Shown one piece after another: positions 21,941 through 26,587 of a stretch of DNA of 26,587 nucleotides. The DNA is from a virus. The translations under genes were made by a program, and so were the position numbers. Every line of letters starts with the position of its first letter. Within the stretch, counting starts at the first letter, position 1. The stretch is taken from IMG/VR virus record IMGVR_UViG_3300032282_001845, positions 1 through 26,587 of that record; one strand, written 5' to 3'. The notes below the pieces were generated by a model. The model was not told where the DNA came from and ran no database searches. It worked only from the letters and a program-made list of their open reading frames with translations.

Positions 21941-22498
21941 TCAGAAGTTCACGAAGCCGAAGCCGCCGAACTTCCCGAGTTCCCGCCAGTTTCGTTTCTT
22001 CATGTACAGGCCATCACCATCGCGCTCGACGGAGAGTTCATCCGAAGGTTCTGGGCTGGTGTTGCCTTCGACCGTGTAGACGCCCCACTCCTCGACTTTT
22101 GTCACGATACCGATGTGTGCGATGCGAGAGAGCGCATGGAAAAAGAACAGCGCCACATCGCCACGCCGTGGACGCTTCGTGGTTGTGCCATCGATGATGT
22201 GCTGGACAGGTAGCCACAGTCCTTCGCTCTTATGCCAGCGTGACCAGTCTGGACAATATCCAGATCGAGGATAAGTCTCGTCGTATGTTATGCCGAGCTG
22301 TGTGGCCGCTTGCTTGTGGCGGAAGCGTACATGTGCAGCGCACCACGGTGAGCCAGGAGGAATCACAGGTTTGCAGGATGCCTGATATGCCTCGACTGCT
22401 TGACCTCGATTCTCACCGACTTCCTGGACGCCAATGTTCGCGACAGCCAGATCAGTTGATAGAAGTGCGATTCGTCTTGATGGTGCTGTGTCACTCAT
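21941..22498 (-). CDS. CHAP-like endolysin / peptidoglycan hydrolase
   Basis: A 185-residue protein. N-terminal part GVQEVGENRGQAVEAYQ then PPGSPWCAAHVRF with Cys53, followed by PRRGDVALFF, AHIGIVTKVEEWGVYTVEGN with His128 and Glu144/Asn146, which is the Cys/His catalytic layout of CHAP/NlpC-type hydrolases (TIGR02594-like). It cleaves peptidoglycan for lysis, or during entry if virion-bound. There is no signal peptide and no separate wall-binding domain. The ATG has GGGAG 8 bases upstream. It lies after the fibre gene, with a structured 185-base leader. Confidence 0.8.
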   Translation of the reverse strand: MSDTAPSRRIALLSTDLAVANIGVQEVGENRGQAVEAYQASCKPVIPPGSPWCAAHVRFRHKQAATQLGITYDETYPRSGYCPDWSRWHKSEGLWLPVQHIIDGTTTKRPRRGDVALFFFHALSRIAHIGIVTKVEEWGVYTVEGNTSPEPSDELSVERDGDGLYMKKRNWRELGKFGGFGFVNF

Positions 22499-22542
22499 GA
22501 TGTATACTCCCTCCGTCCAAATAGGTTCATTCCTAATCCTCG

Positions 22543-22579
22543 CACCTCCGGTACCCCTTCACCGGAGGTGTTTTATTTT
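22543..22579 (+). terminator. Rightward rho-independent terminator in the endolysin leader
   Basis: CACCTCCGG (22543-22551) and CCGGAGGTG (22562-22570) form a 9-bp perfect stem followed by TTTTATTTT on the plus strand. It would stop rightward transcription that reads past the operon terminator into the late genes. On the minus strand there is no T-run, so it lets late transcripts pass. Confidence 0.7.
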
Positions 22580-22584
22580 CAGTA

Positions 22585-22655
22585 GTCAAGTAAACCTTGA
22601 CAACTCACAAGGATTCCTTGTCACATCACCAACTTGTAAGAAATCCTTACAAGTT
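22585..22655. repeat. Three tandem inverted repeats between fibre and endolysin genes
   Basis: GTCAAG-N5-CTTGAC (22585-22601), ACAAGG-N3-CCTTGT (22607-22621) and AACTTGTAAG-N5-CTTACAAGTT (22631-22655). Arms share CTTG/CAAG cores. They may be regulator-binding sites or RNA hairpins in the endolysin leader. The 179-185 bases here hold no gene. Confidence 0.6.
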
Positions 22656-22683
22656 CACCATTTTCTTGGCATCACGAAAAAGG

Positions 22684-25623
22684 TCAGGAGAATGTCTCTG
22701 CATCGTCTGAAGACGACACGATGGTGATGCCATTCGTCGTGTGCGTATAGATGATATAGACAACTCCGAGGCGCCAGTAGCAGGCAATTTCATCATCAGA
22801 CACATTGCCTGTTACCACGTTACTTGCAGCTGTGATGACGTTACCCATCGGGTCACGTTTTACGCGCTGGATGTTGCTCGAGCTGGTGCGGAAGAAGATG
22901 TACTCCATTCCGTTTGGCGACACGCAGACAGTGCCATGTGTGCCAGTTCCGATTGTAGTTGCCACGCTGACTGTATTCCCTTCGTCTTCGGTCGTGTACC
23001 GCTTGATGGTCCCGCCTGTGTCGTCCACAATGATGATAAGCGCCATCGAGCCACTGTTCTTTTGATACGCCAGAGATAGACATTCGGCGTTCGTGATTGG
23101 CGTTGTGACCTCATCCCAGTTCGTACCGTTGTGCGCCCTGGCGTGATACAGCTTCACGCCACCACTTGCTGTTATGACTCCGTATGTCGCCTGTTGCGCT
23201 GGACTGACATCAGCGGCTGTGCAGTTTCCTTGAAGGTTTTCCTCACGGAATACAGCTCGCTGACGCTTTGCGCTGTACATAGGATTCACACCGACACTCG
23301 ATGCGCCGATGAGGATTGAATGATTCGCTTTGCCGAGTCCGAACGGTAAGCCAGTCTGGTAATTTCCAAGCGCATCGAAGCTCGAATCGGTTCCTCGTGA
23401 AGATGAGTCGCTCGAGAGTTGAAGTGTTACCGTTCCACTTGTCGCCGGGTCTCCTGATGTATCCAGGACAATACCGTGTGCTGGCCCTCGAAGGATGGCG
23501 CCGAATGGCAGATACAAAGCACTGTCTGTACCGCCATTCACATCGAACGGGTCATACAGATCAGGAATGAAATCACCATTGATGGAATCGAAAAGTGTCT
23601 GTGCTGTGATTGTGCCTGTCGCAATCTCGAAGCCATAAGCAAAGTCGGTTCCTGATGTTGCGTTCGGCGTTGCGAGGATTCCGCCACCATAAAGCCATGT
23701 CGAGATACCAGTGCCACCATTCAGGAAACAGTCTCTCAGTGGAGGCTGTGAGACGCTACAAGCACCACTGCCCGGGTACGCCACGGAGTTCGTCGCGGTC
23801 CAGCCAGGATGTCGGACGATACTCGCATCCGATGCATTGACCTGACCCGCGAGGTCGCTGATCGAGAGCGGTGTGACACTGTATGTTGTGACTCCGGTTG
23901 CACCACCGACAGTCTTTTGCCACCAGTAGTCCGACTCCTCCTCATCGCGACCGTCGTTCTTTTGTTGCCAGAACCGACGTGAATAGTAATAAGTCGTCGT
24001 GTCGACTTCGGCGACGATGGCAGGCGTGATGCGCTCGTGTTCGTAACCGAGACCGGATGGAACATAGTGACTGTTACTGAATCCGTGAGTCGTGTCCTGC
24101 TTGAGTGTCGTGGTTCCGAGGTCAATCGCCCCTGTAGCGATGCGTAGACGCTGGCATGACGTAACACCCCAGTAAGCACTATCGACGCTCTCTGAGCCAG
24201 CGTAGGAGGTGCTGGCGGTATTCTTCCTTGGGTAGGGATTGTCCTTGCCATCGGTGAGTGGAAGTGCGGAGACAGACCACGCATCCGGACTGCACAGGTC
24301 GATGGTCACTGTGTGATAACTGGTATTCGGAGCTGTGATGTTCCACGTTTTTGTATTCCCATGAAAATCGGTAATGACAAAGGTTCCAGCCACACTCGTC
24401 CCGCTTTGTGCCTTGATTTGAATGTCAAGGTATCGGTATCCAGACATGCCTTCGTATGGTGCGAACGAGCGGTCGTTTCCTGTTCCTGCGATGCTTCGTG
24501 TCGTGGCATACGCGAGTGACCAGCCATTGAACCTGAAGCCACGGAACATGCACCGCGTCTCTGTATTCGCTTCACCGACAGCTGTAAGTGATGCACCAGT
24601 AATGGCACACGAGATGCTTGCTGGAACATCATCGAGGGATGTAGTCAGAGTGTTAGACCCGTAGTCCGGATCCGTCAGGACCGTCGTGGTCGCATAGTCC
24701 ACGAAGGTATCTGACCCCGACATCGAGCCTGTTCCAGTTATCGCCCTGGAGGAACCATCGAATCCTGTGACGGTCACTGTGAGTGAGTCCGGGTACGATG
24801 TCGACCACGCCCTGGTTCGACCAATGACAGCGACACTGCGATCTAGACACGAGCTCGTGCTGATGGTGGCCGCAGCAGTCTCGACGATACCTCCTCCACC
24901 TGTCGTGCCGAGAACGCTGAGACTCCACTCCGTGGCGCTCTGCGCGTGAAAGGTGTGTGCATGCGTGATGTCATGTACAGCGACCGTGTTGACCTTGACC
25001 AAGGAAACAGCGAAGTCATGGCGTACATCACCGGAACTGAATCCATTCGCACTCAGGATCGCGGTGTAGTCTGCTGTTCGCCTCGATGTCGCAGCTGCGG
25101 ATACGCTAACACTTCCACCATTCGCGGTAAGACTACAGGCAGCTGTTGCACTAGTCGTGGTCATTTCATGCCAGCGGTACGCAGTTTGTGGAGGGAACAC
25201 CGTCGGCGCCACACTCGAGCTGTAGGCTGTCTCAGTAACATCCCACAGTTTGTCTGTCGATACCGATGCCGTAAACGTGCCAGCACATGTCACACTGACA
25301 TCGACATATGGTGTCGTCCCTGCGGCAGTTCCTGAAGCAAGCACCACGTATCCCGTGTTAGTGCTTCCGTGGCCGTTATTGACCGCGAGGTTTGCACGGA
25401 GTTCCCACGTCCAAGTCGCGAGAGGTGCTGGACAGTTGACCGTCGAAACAATAGCCAGTGAAGCTAAGAAACCGAGGTGTCCCCCAAAAGTAAAGTCAGT
25501 GTAATGCGTGTCGTAGTCTGGCTGTATCGGTTGCAATGCGAACTTATTCCAAACACGCTCCGTGACGTTTTGCGTGTGCGACATCGTGAGCGTAGATGTT
25601 CTCGTGCCATCGATGTACGCCAC
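22684..25623 (-). CDS. Large tail fibre / receptor-binding candidate, Asp-box C-terminus
   Basis: A 979-residue protein, rich in Thr, Ser and Gly, with long beta-strand patterns and no membrane segment. Middle parts such as SGYRYLDIQIKAQSG and VAGTFVITDFHGNTK look like carbohydrate-binding beta-sandwich folds. Near the C-terminus, TEDEGNTV (878-885) and SSDDAETF (971-978) fit the Asp-box pattern S/T-x-D-x-(G/A)-x-T of sialidase-like beta-propellers. The GTG start overlaps the previous TAG (TAGTG). It follows another tail gene, so it is likely part of the tail tip or a fibre. No enzyme activity is claimed. Confidence 0.6.
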   Translation of the reverse strand: MAYIDGTRTSTLTMSHTQNVTERVWNKFALQPIQPDYDTHYTDFTFGGHLGFLASLAIVSTVNCPAPLATWTWELRANLAVNNGHGSTNTGYVVLASGTAAGTTPYVDVSVTCAGTFTASVSTDKLWDVTETAYSSSVAPTVFPPQTAYRWHEMTTTSATAACSLTANGGSVSVSAAATSRRTADYTAILSANGFSSGDVRHDFAVSLVKVNTVAVHDITHAHTFHAQSATEWSLSVLGTTGGGGIVETAAATISTSSCLDRSVAVIGRTRAWSTSYPDSLTVTVTGFDGSSRAITGTGSMSGSDTFVDYATTTVLTDPDYGSNTLTTSLDDVPASISCAITGASLTAVGEANTETRCMFRGFRFNGWSLAYATTRSIAGTGNDRSFAPYEGMSGYRYLDIQIKAQSGTSVAGTFVITDFHGNTKTWNITAPNTSYHTVTIDLCSPDAWSVSALPLTDGKDNPYPRKNTASTSYAGSESVDSAYWGVTSCQRLRIATGAIDLGTTTLKQDTTHGFSNSHYVPSGLGYEHERITPAIVAEVDTTTYYYSRRFWQQKNDGRDEEESDYWWQKTVGGATGVTTYSVTPLSISDLAGQVNASDASIVRHPGWTATNSVAYPGSGACSVSQPPLRDCFLNGGTGISTWLYGGGILATPNATSGTDFAYGFEIATGTITAQTLFDSINGDFIPDLYDPFDVNGGTDSALYLPFGAILRGPAHGIVLDTSGDPATSGTVTLQLSSDSSSRGTDSSFDALGNYQTGLPFGLGKANHSILIGASSVGVNPMYSAKRQRAVFREENLQGNCTAADVSPAQQATYGVITASGGVKLYHARAHNGTNWDEVTTPITNAECLSLAYQKNSGSMALIIIVDDTGGTIKRYTTEDEGNTVSVATTIGTGTHGTVCVSPNGMEYIFFRTSSSNIQRVKRDPMGNVITAASNVVTGNVSDDEIACYWRLGVVYIIYTHTTNGITIVSSSDDAETFS

Positions 25624-26587
25624 TATTCTTCACCAAAGAGGTACTGACCTCTGTAGACCGCTTTGCGGAACTGAACGGTTCCATTCTCCACCACGAACTC
25701 AATGCTAGGAATCGCTACGATTCGATACAGGCCCTTCACTGTCACGCCGTCAGGCTGCATGATGGTCACGATGTCACGCACCCATAAAGGTCTATTCGTG
25801 GTGCTCAGAACCAGAAAGTCACTCTCCCACTCGATGAGGATGCGCCCTTCCATGAGTCGGTTCTGTAGTGAGATTCTCGCCTGATAAGCAACGTCAGCAT
25901 TTGTGATGCTCGGATCAGCGAGGATGTATGGAACTGGTCGCCCCCTCCAGTTGTATGGTCGGTCGGCTGGTAGTGTGGTCGCGTCCTGGCTCGCTGCGTC
26001 TGCATTGTACGAATACAGCAGGTCGCCGTTTCGTGGATCCTGTCCAATGACTGTGATCTGATTGCACTCTGGCGATTCATAGTGCGCGGTCATACGACGC
26101 ACCACGCGCTTCTCACGTAGCGCCGCAGTGACTCCAGCAGCTGTCGCAGCAGGGACACTCTGATACAAAGTCATCACGCTGTCGAATGAGAGGTCGTACG
26201 GATTTGCCCACTGGTATTTATATCCAGTCGTAGTCGGACTCCATCCGGTCACGAACGTCGCAGCATAGTCGGTTTTGAGTTTGTTTAGCATCGATGCGAT
26301 CGTGTCGCCACGCTGAGGAACAAATGACGAATAACCACGAGCGATGTCTGGACTCCGCGAGATGTTGATACCTGTCACATCGGTGTACAACAGATAAGTC
26401 GCTGGAGGATAACCGGCAAGTGTCATCATGTCACCGATGGCGGCCTCCGCCGTGTAGCCGTCGTAGAGCAGCCCATCCTGGAAGTAATACAGCTCAAAGT
26501 CTCGTGAACGGTCCTGTCCTTCGAACTGGAGTTTTGAAAAGTTCTGCGACAGATCTGCTTGCTCATACTGAATCTGCGGAGGCGCCA
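25623..26587 (-). CDS. Partial tail-tip / baseplate-type protein, N-terminus outside window
   Basis: The frame is open to the right edge (321 codons visible), so the ATG at 26429 is internal and the gene begins beyond the window. Visible parts: FELYYFQDGLLYDGYTAEAA, GINISRSPDIARGYSSFVPQ, GDTIASMLNKLKTDY and a long C-terminal beta-rich region with WRGRPVPYILADPSITNAD and RDIVTIMQPDGVTVKGLYRI. This resembles tail-hub or distal tail proteins with adhesion domains, but I cannot name the family. It is coupled to the fibre gene (TAGTG). Confidence 0.55.
   Translation of the reverse strand, partial: APPQIQYEQADLSQNFSKLQFEGQDRSRDFELYYFQDGLLYDGYTAEAAIGDMMTLAGYPPATYLLYTDVTGINISRSPDIARGYSSFVPQRGDTIASMLNKLKTDYAATFVTGWSPTTTGYKYQWANPYDLSFDSVMTLYQSVPAATAAGVTAALREKRVVRRMTAHYESPECNQITVIGQDPRNGDLLYSYNADAASQDATTLPADRPYNWRGRPVPYILADPSITNADVAYQARISLQNRLMEGRILIEWESDFLVLSTTNRPLWVRDIVTIMQPDGVTVKGLYRIVAIPSIEFVVENGTVQFRKAVYRGQYLFGEE

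Noticed and set aside
1-26587. CRISPR arrays, tRNA genes, insertion sequences, integrase
   Set aside because: No regularly spaced repeats, no cloverleaf with CCA-type arms, and no transposase or integrase motifs were seen by reading; a tRNA scan was not possible.

Overview
The window is a piece of a tailed double-stranded DNA bacteriophage genome (Caudoviricetes, probably a long non-contractile-tailed siphovirus). The basis is a complete HK97-type head module (small and large terminase, portal, MuF-like minor head protein, prohead protease, major capsid protein), head-tail connectors, a major tail protein, a tail assembly chaperone and large fibre-like proteins. Genes are tightly packed, with ATGA/TAATG overlaps and bacterial Shine-Dalgarno sites. 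The host cannot be named. No tRNA, CRISPR array, transposon or integrase is visible, so lifestyle is undetermined.

Layout. Late structural genes read leftward at both ends. From 12781 down to 34 the minus strand carries TerS, TerL, portal, minor head protein, protease, capsid, a terminator, two connectors, a cassette of small membrane proteins plus a beta-helix fibre, two tail-completion-type proteins, the tail tube and the tail chaperone. The chaperone ends at a correctly phased CCCAAAC slippery site whose -1 frame runs off the left edge. At the right edge (26587 to 21941) a partial tail protein, a 979-residue fibre-like protein and a CHAP-like endolysin also read leftward. The two ends fit together if the genome is circularly permuted, with the tape measure and remaining tail genes outside the window.

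Between them lies the early/replication region. A short rightward operon (19085-21814) encodes a zinc-ribbon protein, an ERF recombinase, an HNH-like protein, two small Tad2/DUF2829-like proteins, ThyX and a small unknown. It starts at a consensus sigma-70 promoter overlapped by a palindromic operator and ends at a large hairpin shared with the endolysin gene. Leftward from the same control region come a small HTH regulator, a membrane-anchored zinc-ribbon protein, a full-length sigma-70-family factor, a VRR-NUC nuclease, a PrimPol-type primase, a RepA-like helicase, an SSB-like protein and an HTH-Tad2-like fusion, followed by a second Tad2-like protein and an HNH nuclease beside TerS. A 323-bp noncoding stretch (14535-14857) between helicase and SSB-like genes holds repeats and hairpins and is a candidate replication origin.

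Most notable are: four divergent Tad2/DUF2829-like proteins, one fused to DNA-binding helices; a phage sigma factor translationally coupled to a membrane zinc-ribbon protein; the candidate origin; a fibre and holin-like cassette inserted between head-tail connector and tail-completion genes; and an AT-rich, probably acquired N-terminal beta-helix.
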